In this document: piece after piece, positions 25,729-35,660 of the stretch
How positions within the stretch are numbered: position 1 is the first letter of the stretch
Layout: each line of letters starts with the position of its first letter
Origin: Sphingobacterium sp. CZ-UAM
GTDB taxonomy: Bacteria; Bacteroidota; Bacteroidia; Sphingobacteriales; Sphingobacteriaceae
Assembly (NCBI RefSeq): GCF_002000245.1
Contig: NZ_MTCM01000001.1
Location: forward strand, 310,001-374,000
Direction: 5' to 3'
DNA: 64,000 nt
Notes under the pieces: model-generated
What the model was told of the DNA's origin: nothing
What the model saw: the letters and a program-made list of their open reading frames with translations, nothing else
Database searches by the model: none
Translations under genes and position numbers: made by a program

Positions 25729-26642
25729 AATCTATAGCCTTTTAAAAAGTCTACTATATTCATCTTTTTCTTGCCTTCCAATTGAAGTTCCGTTACACTG
25801 ATATAGCCATCCTGTGTTGCAAACTTTAAATAGTTTTTTTGGTCCGTCTCTATCGTTCCCGGAGCAGCATCAGTAGCTCTTTGCTCTTTTTCTGTCTTGT
25901 ATATTTTTAGTACTTTATCATTTAATAGCGTGAACGCCGTTGGATAGGGGCTAAGTCCGCGTATAAAGTTATAAACAACGTTTGTGGGTTGGTCCCAATT
26001 GATTTTGCAATCTTCTTTAAAAATTTTTGGTGCATGTTTCAACGGCTCGTTTGGCGCGATGTCGTCTTGACTTTTAGGTTGCAGATTCCCCGCTTTCAAC
26101 TCCTGTAGGGTACGAAGTAAGGTGTTAGCTCCAGCATGCATCAAATTGTCGTGAAGGTCTCCGGCAGTATCCGTATCACTAATGGCAACTTTTTCGGCGA
26201 GTAATATATTTCCCGTATCGATTTCATGCTGCAACAAAAAGGTGGTTACCCCAGATTCCTGCTCACCGTTCATAATCGCATGATTGATCGGAGCCGCCCC
26301 CCGGTATTGAGGGAGTAAGGAGGCATGGACATTAATAGTGCCGTATCTTGGCATATTCCAGACAACTTCAGGTAGCATACGGAATGCTACTACGACCTGA
26401 AGGTCCGCTTGATAACTTTTGAGCTCAGCTAGAAAGGCCTCATCCCGGAGTTTGACCGGCTGGAGAACCGGAATATGATGTTGTGCTGCATATATTTTAA
26501 CGGCGGATTCATGTATTTTTTGCCCACGACCCGCTGGCTTATCCGGTACGGTGACTACAGCAACGACTTGCTCGCCAGATTGAATGAGCGCTTCAAGGGA
26601 AGCAACAGCAAAGTCAGGGGTGCCCATGAAAATAATACGCAT
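25725..26642 (-). CDS. fmt: Methionyl-tRNA formyltransferase
   Basis: A 305-residue enzyme that formylates initiator Met-tRNA with 10-formyl-tetrahydrofolate. MRIIFMGTPDFAVASLEAL opens the N-terminal domain. NVHASLLPQYRGAAPINHAIMNGE supplies the catalytic Asn and His, and EIDTGNILL the Asp. The C-terminal OB-like domain covers about residues 205-305. Length and start are standard. It converges with the small XRE gene with a four-base overlap and no terminator between them, so the two transcripts must overlap. Confidence 0.95.
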   Translation of the reverse strand: MRIIFMGTPDFAVASLEALIQSGEQVVAVVTVPDKPAGRGQKIHESAVKIYAAQHHIPVLQPVKLRDEAFLAELKSYQADLQVVVAFRMLPEVVWNMPRYGTINVHASLLPQYRGAAPINHAIMNGEQESGVTTFLLQHEIDTGNILLAEKVAISDTDTAGDLHDNLMHAGANTLLRTLQELKAGNLQPKSQDDIAPNEPLKHAPKIFKEDCKINWDQPTNVVYNFIRGLSPYPTAFTLLNDKVLKIYKTEKEQRATDAAPGTIETDQKNYLKFATQDGYISVTELQLEGKKKMNIVDFLKGYRF

Positions 26643-26737
26643 AAGAGGTCTGTGTTTTGTAAATTCCTTAAAATCAAATAAATCATTGGGATGATAAAAA
26701 TCATCTGCGAAAGCGCTAATAATTTGCTATTAAAGTT

Positions 26738-26765
26738 TTGTAAATAACAAATTTTTATAACTTTG
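26738..26765 (+). promoter_or_regulatory. Promoter of the lolC/E-like gene and downstream operon
   Basis: TTG at 26738-26740, 17 bases, then TAACTTTG at 26758-26765, a perfect TAnnTTTG. The spacing is slightly short. It lies 26 bases before the start codon at 26792. Confidence 0.6.
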
Positions 26766-26791
26766 CGAAGTTACATAAATATATTGAAAGC

Positions 26792-28009
26792 TTGAATTTT
26801 CCTTATTTTTTAGCAAATCGAATAGCATTCTCAGGTAAACGGACTTTCTCCAAGTTGATCGTCCGCGTTACGATAGGTGCAATTGCGTTAGCCATCGCTG
26901 CCATCATCATATCTATTGCGGTTCTGCGGGGATTTAAGGGGGAGATCATTAGCAAACAACGCGGCTTTTTTGCGGATGTATTGGTCCTGCGTTATGATCT
27001 CAATAAATCGTATGAAAATTCACCTATCGCCCTGACACCCCAACTTCATAAAGCTATATTGGCAGATCCGGAAGTGTATTCCATTAATCCATTTGCAACA
27101 AAAGCGGGGATTATCAATGTGAATGACGAAGTGGAAGGTGTGGTTTTAAAAGGAATTGATTCGCTGTACGATCAGCAGCCCATAAAAAATATGCTGCTTG
27201 AAGGGAATACCATAGACTTTAAATCTGAAAATAAAGATAATCAGATACTAATTTCAAAATATCTGGCAGATCGCCTATTATTGAAAGTGGGGGACGACTT
27301 TATTATGTATTTCGTTCAGGAGCCAATCCGTAAGCGCAAGTTTGTCATTAAGGGAATTTTTAATACGGGGTCCGAGGAACTTGATAAAGTTTATGTCATT
27401 GGATCTTTGAATGTCATTCGGAAATTAAGCAATCTGGATGACAATGAGGTCGGTGGCTATGAGATCCGAATCAAGAATTTCAGCCAGCTGCAGGAGACAA
27501 CCCGTAAAATAGAAGACATGTTACCCATTGATATGCAGGCAATCAATATCAAAGATCAGGTGCCTGACATTTTCCAATGGTTGGATCTGTTGGATATGAA
27601 TACCAAAATTATTTTTGTATTGATGACTGTAGTAGCGATTATCAATATGATTTCAGCTTTACTGATTACCATCCTTGAGCGGACATCCATGATTGGTATT
27701 TTGAAAGCTTTAGGTTACCATAATGCGGGTATACGGCGGGTATTTATGTATAGCGCACTGTACCTCATCGGTCTTGGCTTGCTGATCGGAAACCTGATCG
27801 GCTTGAGCTTTTATTTTCTTCAGGATTATACCCATTTTTTCAAACTGGATGAGCAGACCTACTATATCTCCTATGTGGCTGTAAAACTCTACTGGTCTGA
27901 CGTTATTTTAGTTAATCTTGCTGTGGTATTTATAGGGATGGTTTCCTTGTTTATTCCTTCAATGTTGATCACTAAGATTAGTCCGATAAAAGCAATTTCT
28001 TTTAAGTAA
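26792..28009 (+). CDS. LolC/E-like lipoprotein-releasing ABC transporter permease
   Basis: A 405-residue FtsX-family permease: helix 1 at about residues 20-48 (TIGAIALAIAAIIISIAVLRG), a periplasmic MacB-PCD domain to about residue 270, then three helices with MISALLITILERTSMIGILKALGYHNAGIRRVF. This layout is that of LolC/LolE, which extract lipoproteins from the inner membrane with the ATPase LolD. LolD is not adjacent. The only start giving the family N-terminus (MNFPYFLANRIAF) is a TTG at 26792, located 26 bases after a good -7 element. Likely first gene of a transcript that continues into the antiporter and icd. Confidence 0.85.
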   Translation: MNFPYFLANRIAFSGKRTFSKLIVRVTIGAIALAIAAIIISIAVLRGFKGEIISKQRGFFADVLVLRYDLNKSYENSPIALTPQLHKAILADPEVYSINPFATKAGIINVNDEVEGVVLKGIDSLYDQQPIKNMLLEGNTIDFKSENKDNQILISKYLADRLLLKVGDDFIMYFVQEPIRKRKFVIKGIFNTGSEELDKVYVIGSLNVIRKLSNLDDNEVGGYEIRIKNFSQLQETTRKIEDMLPIDMQAINIKDQVPDIFQWLDLLDMNTKIIFVLMTVVAIINMISALLITILERTSMIGILKALGYHNAGIRRVFMYSALYLIGLGLLIGNLIGLSFYFLQDYTHFFKLDEQTYYISYVAVKLYWSDVILVNLAVVFIGMVSLFIPSMLITKISPIKAISFK

Positions 28010-28124
28010 GCCCTTTTTTAAGCCGCGTTTTGCTGGAAAAATCGTATTTTTAGAGCTGTTAGCTGTTTTTCGCTGAGTGACGAAAAATAAGCGGACATAT
28101 TTTACCGATAGCATACGAGCACAT

Positions 28125-30248
28125 ATGAATAAAACTTTTGAGCATATTTCCCACGCTTTCGAAGCGCCTTTACAGAATCCCGTACTTATTTTTTCGCTGG
28201 TACTCTTTATTATCCTACTTTCCCCTATTGTCCTCCGGCCGATTAAGGTGCCGGGCATTATCGGTTTGATTATATCTGGTGTTATTATTGGACCGCATGG
28301 ATTAAATTGGCTGGAGAAGAACTCAGCAATTAATTTGTTTTCCACCATCGGACTTTTGTATATCATGTTTATAGCCGGTCTGGAATTGGATATGAATGAG
28401 TTTAAAAAGACCAAGAACAAAAGTTTACTGTTTGGTTTTTTTACATTTATTGTACCCATAAGTATAGGTTATCCCGTTTGTCATTTCTTGTTGGGTTATG
28501 ATGTCCTGGCGAGTCTTTTGATATCGAGTATGTTTGCTACGCATACGTTGGTGTCTTATCCCATTGTGAACAGTTATGGTATTTCCAAGATGGAGGCAGT
28601 GGCAATTACGATCGGGGGGACGATCCTGACCGATACGGCGGTGCTGATTATATTAGCTGTTATTACAGGAGTTTCACAAGGTAATATCGGAAATGAATTT
28701 TGGGTCACCTTAGGGATTTCCTTTGCCATATTCCTCTTCATTATGTTCGGTATTATTCCGCGGATAGCAAAGTGGTTTTTTGAGCGGCTCGGAAGCGAAA
28801 AGACATCGAATTATATTTTTGTACTGTCCGTGGTATTTTTCGCAGCCTTTCTTGCGGAAATTGCGGGATTGGAACCTATTATCGGAGCCTTTGTGGCTGG
28901 TCTGGCACTGAATAAATTGATTCCACATTCATCGGCATTGATGAATCGTATCGAGTTTATCGGAAATGCTATTTTTATTCCATTTTTCCTTATCTCAGTA
29001 GGTATGATTGTGGATGTAAGTGTCATTTTAAAAGGTCCCCAGGCATTAATTATTGCGGGTACCTTGACCATCGTCGCAATAGTGGGAAAATATGTGGCAG
29101 CCTGGTTGACACAGAAAATATTTAAGTACAGCCGCGGGCAACGTAACCTGATTTTTGGGTTGAGCAGTGCCCATGCTGCCGCAACCCTGGCTGTAATTAT
29201 GGTCGGGTATAAAAATGGGATCATTGACGAAAATGTCTTGAACGGTACGATTTTATTGATCCTGGTAACCTGTATTGTCGCAACCATTGTGACAGGGAAT
29301 GCTTCCAGAAAAGTGGTTATGGATGGTGAACAGGATGAAGAACATATCGATGTGGTCAAGGAGAAAGATGAAAATATATTGATTTCTATTGCCAATATGG
29401 ACAATATGGAACCTATTCTTGACTTCTCTACCTATATCAAGAGTAAAAAGTGTACCTATCCTGTGAATATCGTATCCGTGGTAAAAGATAATGAGCAGGC
29501 TCAGCTGAATATGAGCAAAGCACGCAAAAATCTGGATAGTATGGTGCGTTACGCTTCTGGCTCAGAGACCAATGTGAATATCAGTGCAACGATCGATTTA
29601 AACATTGCCAGTGGCGTGGCCCGGTCAGCAAAGGAGGTTTCTGCAAATTGTATTGTGCTTGGTTGGCCAAGTGCGGCGAACTTTATGGATAAATTTGTCG
29701 GCGAAAAAACGGAAAGTATACTCAATAGAACCTCTGCCAATGTGATGCTCTGCCACTTTAAAAAGCCTTTTATTTCCAATAAGTCCATTGTGGTATTTGC
29801 ACCACCGATGTGTGAAGCTGAGTTTGGTTTTGAATACTGGCTGGAGAAGGTTATTAAACTGGCGCAGGAATTGTCCGTTCCGATCTCTTTTGTGGTAGAT
29901 ACGCGCTCTGCAGCTGCTATTGAAGCACATCTTATCGAAATTAAGAACTCCGTGCCGGTTGCTTTTAAACATTTCGATGACTGGGATAATCTACAGGGGT
30001 TAAAAGCGTTTAAAGAAGAGGATTCCATGTTTATTTTTGTATCTGCGCGAAATGGAGAGGTTTCATACCGCGATTCGCTGGATGGTGTGGCGAAAAAATT
30101 AGAGGGTATCTATGCAAACGAAAACCTTGTTTTGGTGTTTCCTAGTAGGATAGAGAACGCGCACATCGACGAATATGAAGATGTTGAAGCAGCTCCGATA
30201 TTCCGCAAGATTAGCAAAGAGATTGGAAATATGTTTAATAAAGGATAG
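28125..30248 (+). CDS. Kef/CPA2-type cation:proton antiporter with C-terminal USP-like region
   Basis: A membrane protein of about 707 residues. Roughly residues 20-400 form 12-13 helices with CPA2 signatures ([61 protein letters not shown]). The C-terminal third (from about residue 415) reads as tandem universal-stress-protein-like folds ([39 protein letters not shown]) rather than a RCK/KTN domain. It would exchange Na+ or K+ for protons, with control by the soluble part. The frame opens at a GTG at 28077, but the ATG at 28125 is the likelier start. icd follows 26 bases on. Confidence 0.85.
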   Translation: MNKTFEHISHAFEAPLQNPVLIFSLVLFIILLSPIVLRPIKVPGIIGLIISGVIIGPHGLNWLEKNSAINLFSTIGLLYIMFIAGLELDMNEFKKTKNKSLLFGFFTFIVPISIGYPVCHFLLGYDVLASLLISSMFATHTLVSYPIVNSYGISKMEAVAITIGGTILTDTAVLIILAVITGVSQGNIGNEFWVTLGISFAIFLFIMFGIIPRIAKWFFERLGSEKTSNYIFVLSVVFFAAFLAEIAGLEPIIGAFVAGLALNKLIPHSSALMNRIEFIGNAIFIPFFLISVGMIVDVSVILKGPQALIIAGTLTIVAIVGKYVAAWLTQKIFKYSRGQRNLIFGLSSAHAAATLAVIMVGYKNGIIDENVLNGTILLILVTCIVATIVTGNASRKVVMDGEQDEEHIDVVKEKDENILISIANMDNMEPILDFSTYIKSKKCTYPVNIVSVVKDNEQAQLNMSKARKNLDSMVRYASGSETNVNISATIDLNIASGVARSAKEVSANCIVLGWPSAANFMDKFVGEKTESILNRTSANVMLCHFKKPFISNKSIVVFAPPMCEAEFGFEYWLEKVIKLAQELSVPISFVVDTRSAAAIEAHLIEIKNSVPVAFKHFDDWDNLQGLKAFKEEDSMFIFVSARNGEVSYRDSLDGVAKKLEGIYANENLVLVFPSRIENAHIDEYEDVEAAPIFRKISKEIGNMFNKG

Positions 30249-30274
30249 TTGTTATCCGCACAAAACACAGATTT

Positions 30275-31537
30275 ATGTCAAATAAGATTACAATGTCCAA
30301 CAATGGAACCTTACAGGTTCCGGATTCCCCAACAATTCCTTTTATCATAGGTGATGGTATAGGTCCCGATCTATGGCATGCAGCCGTGCGTGTTTTTGAT
30401 AAAGCTGTGGAAAAGACTTATCATGGGCAGCGAAAAATCAACTGGAAGGAAGTTTTGGCGGGGGAGAAAGCATTTAATGAAACCGGTGAGTGGTTGCCCC
30501 GAGCTACACTGGATATATTGCGCGAATATTTGGTAGGAATAAAAGGCCCTTTGACCACACCTGTTGGGGGCGGCATACGTTCATTGAATGTGGCCCTACG
30601 CAAGGACCTGGATCTGTATGTCTGCCAGCGGCCGACAAGATGGTTTGAGGGGGTACCCTCTCCGGTCAAACATCCTGAATATGTGGATATGGTTATCTTT
30701 CGCGAAAATACCGAAGATATCTATGCTGGTATCGAGTTTCAGGCCGGGAGTGCCGAATCCAATAAACTACAGGATTTTCTGCACGATGAGCTTGATATAG
30801 ACTACAATTTTTCGAGTACTACGGGCGTGGGGGTCAAATTGGTTTCTGAAGAGGGGTCCAAACGTCTTGTTCGTGCAGCTATAGAACATGCTATCCATTA
30901 TGCATTACCCTCGGTCACGATTGTGCATAAGGGAAATATTATGAAATACACAGAAGGGGCTTTCAAAATTTGGGGTTTCGAGGTTGCAGAAACCGAATTT
31001 GCGGACAAAACCTATACCTGGGGGCAATGGGAGCGAACCAAAGCCGAGAAAGGTGAAGCTACTGCCAATCAGGAACAAAAAGATGCGCTCGCTGCTGGTA
31101 AAATTTTAATTAAGGACATTATTGCGGATAATTTCTTACAACAGATCCTGCTTAACCCGCGTGACTTTTCGGTGGTCGCCACCTTAAACCTAAATGGGGA
31201 TTATATCTCTGATGCATTGGCAGCGATGGTGGGTGGAATAGGTATCGCTCCGGGAGCCAATATCAATTTTAAAACTGGTCATGCCGTTTTCGAAGCAACC
31301 CATGGTACGGCACCCCGATTTGCGAATACAGATACCATGAATCCTTCATCCGTGATCCTGAGTGGTGTCATGATGTTTGAATACTTGGGCTGGGCAGAAG
31401 CCGCAGCGGCAATTGTGCGGGCACTTGGGGAGACCATCATTGCAAAAACAGTCACCGTCGATTTTTATAACCTGATGGACGATGCCACCTTGGTGAAAAC
31501 CAGCGAATTTGCTGATCGGATCATCGAAAAATTATAA
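30275..31537 (+). CDS. icd: NADP-dependent isocitrate dehydrogenase
   Basis: A 420-residue dimeric-type isocitrate dehydrogenase, converting isocitrate to 2-oxoglutarate and CO2 in the TCA cycle. [12 protein letters not shown] opens the fold, [18 protein letters not shown] contains the substrate-binding serine and arginines, and [25 protein letters not shown] is the metal/substrate signature. The length and motifs match the E. coli-type enzyme, which uses NADP. It follows the antiporter by 26 bases and probably shares its transcript. The terminator at 31561-31593 closes the unit. Confidence 0.95.
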   Translation: MSNKITMSNNGTLQVPDSPTIPFIIGDGIGPDLWHAAVRVFDKAVEKTYHGQRKINWKEVLAGEKAFNETGEWLPRATLDILREYLVGIKGPLTTPVGGGIRSLNVALRKDLDLYVCQRPTRWFEGVPSPVKHPEYVDMVIFRENTEDIYAGIEFQAGSAESNKLQDFLHDELDIDYNFSSTTGVGVKLVSEEGSKRLVRAAIEHAIHYALPSVTIVHKGNIMKYTEGAFKIWGFEVAETEFADKTYTWGQWERTKAEKGEATANQEQKDALAAGKILIKDIIADNFLQQILLNPRDFSVVATLNLNGDYISDALAAMVGGIGIAPGANINFKTGHAVFEATHGTAPRFANTDTMNPSSVILSGVMMFEYLGWAEAAAAIVRALGETIIAKTVTVDFYNLMDDATLVKTSEFADRIIEKL

Positions 31538-31560
31538 GAATTTTCTTTTTTAAGATATTA

Positions 31561-31593
31561 AGCAGAAATTTGACTAAAATTTCTGCTTTTTTT
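31561..31593 (+). terminator. Terminator of icd, abutting the next start codon
   Basis: An 11-base stem (AGCAGAAATTT at 31561-31571 with AAATTTCTGCT at 31577-31587) followed by seven T residues. The T run ends directly before the ATG at 31594. Confidence 0.85.
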
Positions 31594-31851
31594 ATGGACT
31601 ACGATCAACTTCCGCCTTTTGTAAAAGACTCCACCGTCTTGAGTACAGACGATAAAATTAAACTGGCTCTGATAGACCGATTACCAACAGCAATGGAGGT
31701 GGATGTGATTACAACGATGCCGGAAATTTACGAATTGTTAAACGCCTTTATCGGGGATCAATCCTCCCGTAATGTCCACCTTCAGTTAAAGGCGAAGGAG
31801 TATTTGCAAGATAATCAATTAGATATGGCATGGAAAGTGCTTCTTCTTTGA
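31594..31851 (+). CDS. Small hypothetical protein downstream of icd
   Basis: An 85-residue acidic, probably helical protein (MDYDQLPPFVKDSTVLSTDD at the N-terminus) that I do not recognise. It has no signal, membrane helix or cysteine. A TTG at 31570 in the same frame is an alternative start, but it lies inside the icd terminator stem. With the ATG at 31594, the ribosome site would fall within that terminator, so expression must depend on read-through. The composition and codon use look coding. It could be a real gene co-transcribed at low level with icd. Confidence 0.55.
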   Translation: MDYDQLPPFVKDSTVLSTDDKIKLALIDRLPTAMEVDVITTMPEIYELLNAFIGDQSSRNVHLQLKAKEYLQDNQLDMAWKVLLL

Positions 31852-31942
31852 TTACTTTAATAACCAACGGGGATTGACTTGTGTAATATTTTTATTGAAA
31901 TGATTCAGAATTTTGTAAATTTTCAATAAAAAAACAGAATAG

Positions 31943-31973
31943 TTGAAAAATATATAATTTTATTTTACCTTTG
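31943..31973 (+). promoter_or_regulatory. serC promoter
   Basis: TTG at 31943-31945, 20 bases, then TACCTTTG at 31966-31973: an ideal Bacteroidota promoter. The leader to the ATG at 32039 would be about 60 bases, containing no obvious riboswitch. Confidence 0.85.
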
Positions 31974-32038
31974 GTTTTTAAAACAACAGATTGCTCCACT
32001 AGGGTTCAAAACGGGCAATCCAACAAACTATAACATCA

Positions 32039-33106
32039 ATGAAACATAATTTTGGAGCAGGTCCATGTATTCTGCCAAAGGAAGTATTTCAACAAGCCTC
32101 AGAAGCTGTAATTGATTTTAACAACACAGGTTTATCAATTTTAGAGATCTCTCACCGTTCCAAAGAGTTTGAAGCAGTGATCGATGAGGCGACTCAGTTA
32201 GTAAGAGAATTATTAGCCGTACCACAAGGATATTCGATTCTTTTCTTGCAAGGCGGGGCAAGTCTTCAATTTGCAATGGCACCACTCAACCTTTTACCTG
32301 AAGGCGGTAAAGCTGCGTATTTGGATACAGGTGTTTGGGCAACAAAAGCCTTAAAAGAAGCAAAGAAATTTGGTTCAGTAGATGTTGTAGCTTCGTCGAT
32401 AGACAAAAACTATTCTTATATACCAAAAGGATATTCAATCCCTTCCGATGCTGCTTATTTTCACTATACTTCGAATAATACGATTTATGGTACTGAAGTT
32501 TTTGAAAAGCCAGCTACAGATTTACCAGTAGTCGTGGATATGTCTTCCGATATTTTTTCCCGTGAGATCAATGTTGCAGATTACGATTTAATCTATGCCG
32601 GAGCACAAAAAAATATGGGGCCTGCTGGTGTGACACTGGCTATTGTGAAGGATGATATTTTGGGTAAATCGGGTCGTGTACTGCCTTCGATGTTAGATTA
32701 TCAGTTGCACATCAATGGTGGCTCCATGTACAATACACCGCCGGTATACTCCATCTTTGTTTCGATGTTAAATCTACGTTGGTTAAAAGCAAAAGGTGGT
32801 GTTGCTGTTTTGGAACAGGAAAATATTATTAAAGCTCGTGCACTATATGATGAGATTGATCGCAATCCTTTATTTAAAGGTACTGCTGCTGTGGAGGATC
32901 GTTCGCGTATGAATGTGACTTTTGTGATGGATACACCTGAACTGGAAGCGGAGTTCCTAGCTTTAGCGAAAGAACGTAATCTGATTGGTATCAAAGGACA
33001 CCGTTCGGTAGGTGGTTTTAGAGCGTCGATTTACAATGCTTTGCCATTGAGCAGCGTCAATGCTTTGATAGATGCCATGAAGGAATTTGAAGATACACAC
33101 AAATAG
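32039..33106 (+). CDS. serC: Phosphoserine aminotransferase
   Basis: A 355-residue fold-type I PLP enzyme. It converts 3-phosphohydroxypyruvate to phosphoserine with glutamate as donor. [15 protein letters not shown] is the characteristic N-terminus, ISHRSKEF and [14 protein letters not shown] contact substrate and cofactor, and [12 protein letters not shown] contains the PLP lysine (in the AQKN segment). The C-terminal [21 protein letters not shown] binds the phosphate. Length is standard. serA, encoding the preceding pathway step, follows 152 bases on in the same direction, so the two probably form a serine-synthesis unit. Confidence 0.96.
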   Translation: MKHNFGAGPCILPKEVFQQASEAVIDFNNTGLSILEISHRSKEFEAVIDEATQLVRELLAVPQGYSILFLQGGASLQFAMAPLNLLPEGGKAAYLDTGVWATKALKEAKKFGSVDVVASSIDKNYSYIPKGYSIPSDAAYFHYTSNNTIYGTEVFEKPATDLPVVVDMSSDIFSREINVADYDLIYAGAQKNMGPAGVTLAIVKDDILGKSGRVLPSMLDYQLHINGGSMYNTPPVYSIFVSMLNLRWLKAKGGVAVLEQENIIKARALYDEIDRNPLFKGTAAVEDRSRMNVTFVMDTPELEAEFLALAKERNLIGIKGHRSVGGFRASIYNALPLSSVNALIDAMKEFEDTHK

Positions 33107-33258
33107 TCTAATCGATTAAATATGCAGATGAAATTGACCGTTTCGTGGAGATCCAATTTTGATCAGTAACAAAGGTCGTTTTATCACTTAACAATTAAAC
33201 CGGCTTTCAGGGATGCATTATACAATGAGAAACTTGTAGCCATAAATAATTATAAAGG

Positions 33259-34206
33259 ATGAAAATATTAGCAAATGACGGTATCGATCCACTAGGAAAG
33301 AAAATGTTGGAAGATGCCGGTCATACTGTAGATACAAACCATATACCTCAGGATGAGTTGGCTGAAAAGCTGCCTGCTTATGATGCGATTACTGTACGGA
33401 GTGCAACTAAAGTTCGCCAGGCATTGATCGATGGCTGTCCGAATTTGAAAGTAATCGGTCGCGGTGGTGTAGGAATGGATAATATTGATGTTGAATACGC
33501 GCGATCAAAAGGTATTGCTGTTGTGAATACACCAGCTGCATCTTCTTTATCCGTAGCTGAATTGGTTTTTGCGCATCTTTTGAATGGTGTACGCTTTTTA
33601 TACGATGCCAACCGGAAGATGCCTGTTGACGGAAATACGAAGTTTGGCGCGTTGAAAAAAGCCTATGGTGCTGGAACTGAGCTTCGCGGTAAGACAATTG
33701 GTATCGTTGGTTTTGGCCGTATCGGCCGTGAAGTTGCTAAAATCGCAATCGGACTGGGAATGGATGTCGTTTATACGGATCTATTTGACGGTCCGAAAGG
33801 TTTAACGATTGATCTTTCTGGAGGTATCCAAGTAGAGGTTCCGATCAAACAGGTTCAAATGAATGACTTGTTGAAAGTTTCAGATTTTATTTCCTTACAT
33901 GTGCCATTCTTGGATAAACCGGCAATCGGTGCTGCCGAGTTCCCATTATTGAAAGATGGTGTTGGCTTGGTGAACGCTTCCAGAGGTGGTGTTATTGATG
34001 AATTGGAGCTGGTTAAGGCATTGGATGCCGGCAAAGTTGCATTTGCTGGTTTAGATGTTTTCGACAACGAACCGACTCCACGTGAGGAAATTTTAAAACA
34101 TCCAAAGATTTCGTTGACACCACATATCGGTGCAGCGACAAATGAAGCACAGGAAAGAATCGGCGAAGAATTGGCCGGTTTACTGATCGAAAATTTGAAG
34201 AAGTAG
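33259..34206 (+). CDS. serA: D-3-phosphoglycerate dehydrogenase (short form)
   Basis: A 315-residue D-2-hydroxyacid dehydrogenase catalysing the first step of serine synthesis. The Rossmann loop is GIVGFGRIGREVAKIA, the substrate-binding segment is GRGGVGMDNIDVE, and the catalytic Arg, Glu and His lie in VNASRGGVIDELEL, GLDVFDNEP and LTPHIGAAT. It ends right after the nucleotide domain with no ACT regulatory domain, as in many Bacteroidota enzymes, so serine feedback may be absent or different. Position after serC supports the assignment. A very strong terminator follows. Confidence 0.92.
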   Translation: MKILANDGIDPLGKKMLEDAGHTVDTNHIPQDELAEKLPAYDAITVRSATKVRQALIDGCPNLKVIGRGGVGMDNIDVEYARSKGIAVVNTPAASSLSVAELVFAHLLNGVRFLYDANRKMPVDGNTKFGALKKAYGAGTELRGKTIGIVGFGRIGREVAKIAIGLGMDVVYTDLFDGPKGLTIDLSGGIQVEVPIKQVQMNDLLKVSDFISLHVPFLDKPAIGAAEFPLLKDGVGLVNASRGGVIDELELVKALDAGKVAFAGLDVFDNEPTPREEILKHPKISLTPHIGAATNEAQERIGEELAGLLIENLKK

Positions 34207-34228
34207 TTCTTCCGCATAGAATAAATAT

Positions 34229-34270
34229 ATGCGGCACAAAACTTTCATGATTTTGTGCCGCATTTTTTTT
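34229..34270 (+). terminator. Terminator of the serC-serA unit
   Basis: A 13-base perfect stem (34229-34241 with 34251-34263) followed by eight or more T residues. Confidence 0.93.
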
Positions 34271-34331
34271 TAAAATACATTCATGAATTGCCTATATTGG
34301 CGCACAGAAATTTAATAATTGTAACTTTAGT

Positions 34332-35645
34332 ATGAAAGTTTTAAAATTTGGTGGTACTTCAGTAGGAAGTGCAGTACGTATCAAAGGGTTGTTGGATATT
34401 GTAAACCCTTCGGAACGTCAGATCGTTGTGTTGTCCGCGGTAGCTGGAACGACAAATGCTTTGGTGGAAATAGGTCAGGCTTACACAGCAGGTAAGAAGG
34501 ACGAGGCTAAGGATTTGATCAAGAAGCACAAGGATAAGTACGAAGACCTTATTAAGGAACTTTTTAATACTGAAACCGGATATAAAAACGGCAAGGAATT
34601 AATCGACTATCATTTTAACCTGATTTCAAGCTTGGCAAATGAGCTGTTTACGCCGATTGAAGAAAAAATTATTTTAGCGCAAGGTGAATTGATGTCTACC
34701 GCATTATGGCATTTTTACCTCAACGAAATCGGAATACAATCTGTCTTGCTACCTGCATTGGATTTTATGAAAATCGATGAGGACAATGAGCCAATGGTGG
34801 AATATATCGGTGAAAAATTGACGGCGATTTTGGCACAACATCCCCAAAATACCCTGTTTATCACGCAAGGATTTATCTGTAGAAATTCATTTGGTGAAAT
34901 TGATAACCTGCGCCGTGGCGGATCGGACTATACCGCTTCATTGATCGGAGCAGCTATCCGCGCCGAAGAGGTGCAGATCTGGACAGATATTGATGGGATG
35001 CATAACAATGACCCGCGTGTCGTTAAAGGTACGACACCGATCGCACACCTTAGTTTCGACGAGGCTGCTGAATTAGCTTATTTTGGCGCGAAGATATTGC
35101 ATCCACAATCGGTATTTCCGGCACAAAAATATAATGTACCGGTACGTTTGCTAAATACCATGGAACCGAATGCCAAAGGAACTTTGATCAGTAAGGATGG
35201 AGCACAAAAGGGATGTATAAGAGCTATTGCAGCGAAAGATGGCATTACCGCCATCCATATTCATTCATCACGGATGTTGCTTGCCTACGGTTTCCTACGT
35301 CGTGTTTTTGAGATTTTCGAACGTTATAAAACACCGATTGATATGATTACGACTTCGGAAGTTGCCGTTTCATTAACGATCGATGATACAACGAACTTAG
35401 CGGATATCATTAAAGAAGTGGAGGACTTTGGTTCTGTTACTGTAGACGGCGATCAGACAATTGTATGTGTGGTTGGTGACTTCGGTTTGAACAGCCATGG
35501 TTATGCCGCTCGCGTGCTTGATGCTGTAAAACATTTGCCGGTTCGCATGATTTCTTATGGTGGTTCAGATTTTAATGTATCCATTCTTTTGAATTCAGAT
35601 CATAAAACAGAGGCTTTACGTTCATTGCATAATCGTTTATTTTAA
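34332..35645 (+). CDS. lysC: Aspartate kinase
   Basis: A 437-residue monofunctional aspartokinase, the entry step to lysine, threonine, methionine and diaminopimelate. MKVLKFGGTSVG is the kinase signature; LRRGGSDYTASLIGAAI and VWTDIDG-like QIWTDIDGMHNNDPR are conserved catalytic segments. The C-terminal third carries two ACT-type regulatory units (IRAIAAKDGITAIHIHSSRM, TIVCVVGDFG), so feedback by lysine is likely. lysA follows after 15 bases, pointing to a lysine/DAP operon. A weak -7 (TAACTTTA) lies just before the ATG; no riboswitch is seen. Confidence 0.94.
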   Translation: MKVLKFGGTSVGSAVRIKGLLDIVNPSERQIVVLSAVAGTTNALVEIGQAYTAGKKDEAKDLIKKHKDKYEDLIKELFNTETGYKNGKELIDYHFNLISSLANELFTPIEEKIILAQGELMSTALWHFYLNEIGIQSVLLPALDFMKIDEDNEPMVEYIGEKLTAILAQHPQNTLFITQGFICRNSFGEIDNLRRGGSDYTASLIGAAIRAEEVQIWTDIDGMHNNDPRVVKGTTPIAHLSFDEAAELAYFGAKILHPQSVFPAQKYNVPVRLLNTMEPNAKGTLISKDGAQKGCIRAIAAKDGITAIHIHSSRMLLAYGFLRRVFEIFERYKTPIDMITTSEVAVSLTIDDTTNLADIIKEVEDFGSVTVDGDQTIVCVVGDFGLNSHGYAARVLDAVKHLPVRMISYGGSDFNVSILLNSDHKTEALRSLHNRLF

Positions 35646-35660
35646 GAAAGAAGGTTTTAT

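Noticed and set aside
28811..29404. 197-codon antisense frame within the antiporter gene
   Set aside because: A long shadow of a hydrophobic gene in the opposite frame; the plus-strand product has clear CPA2 motifs.
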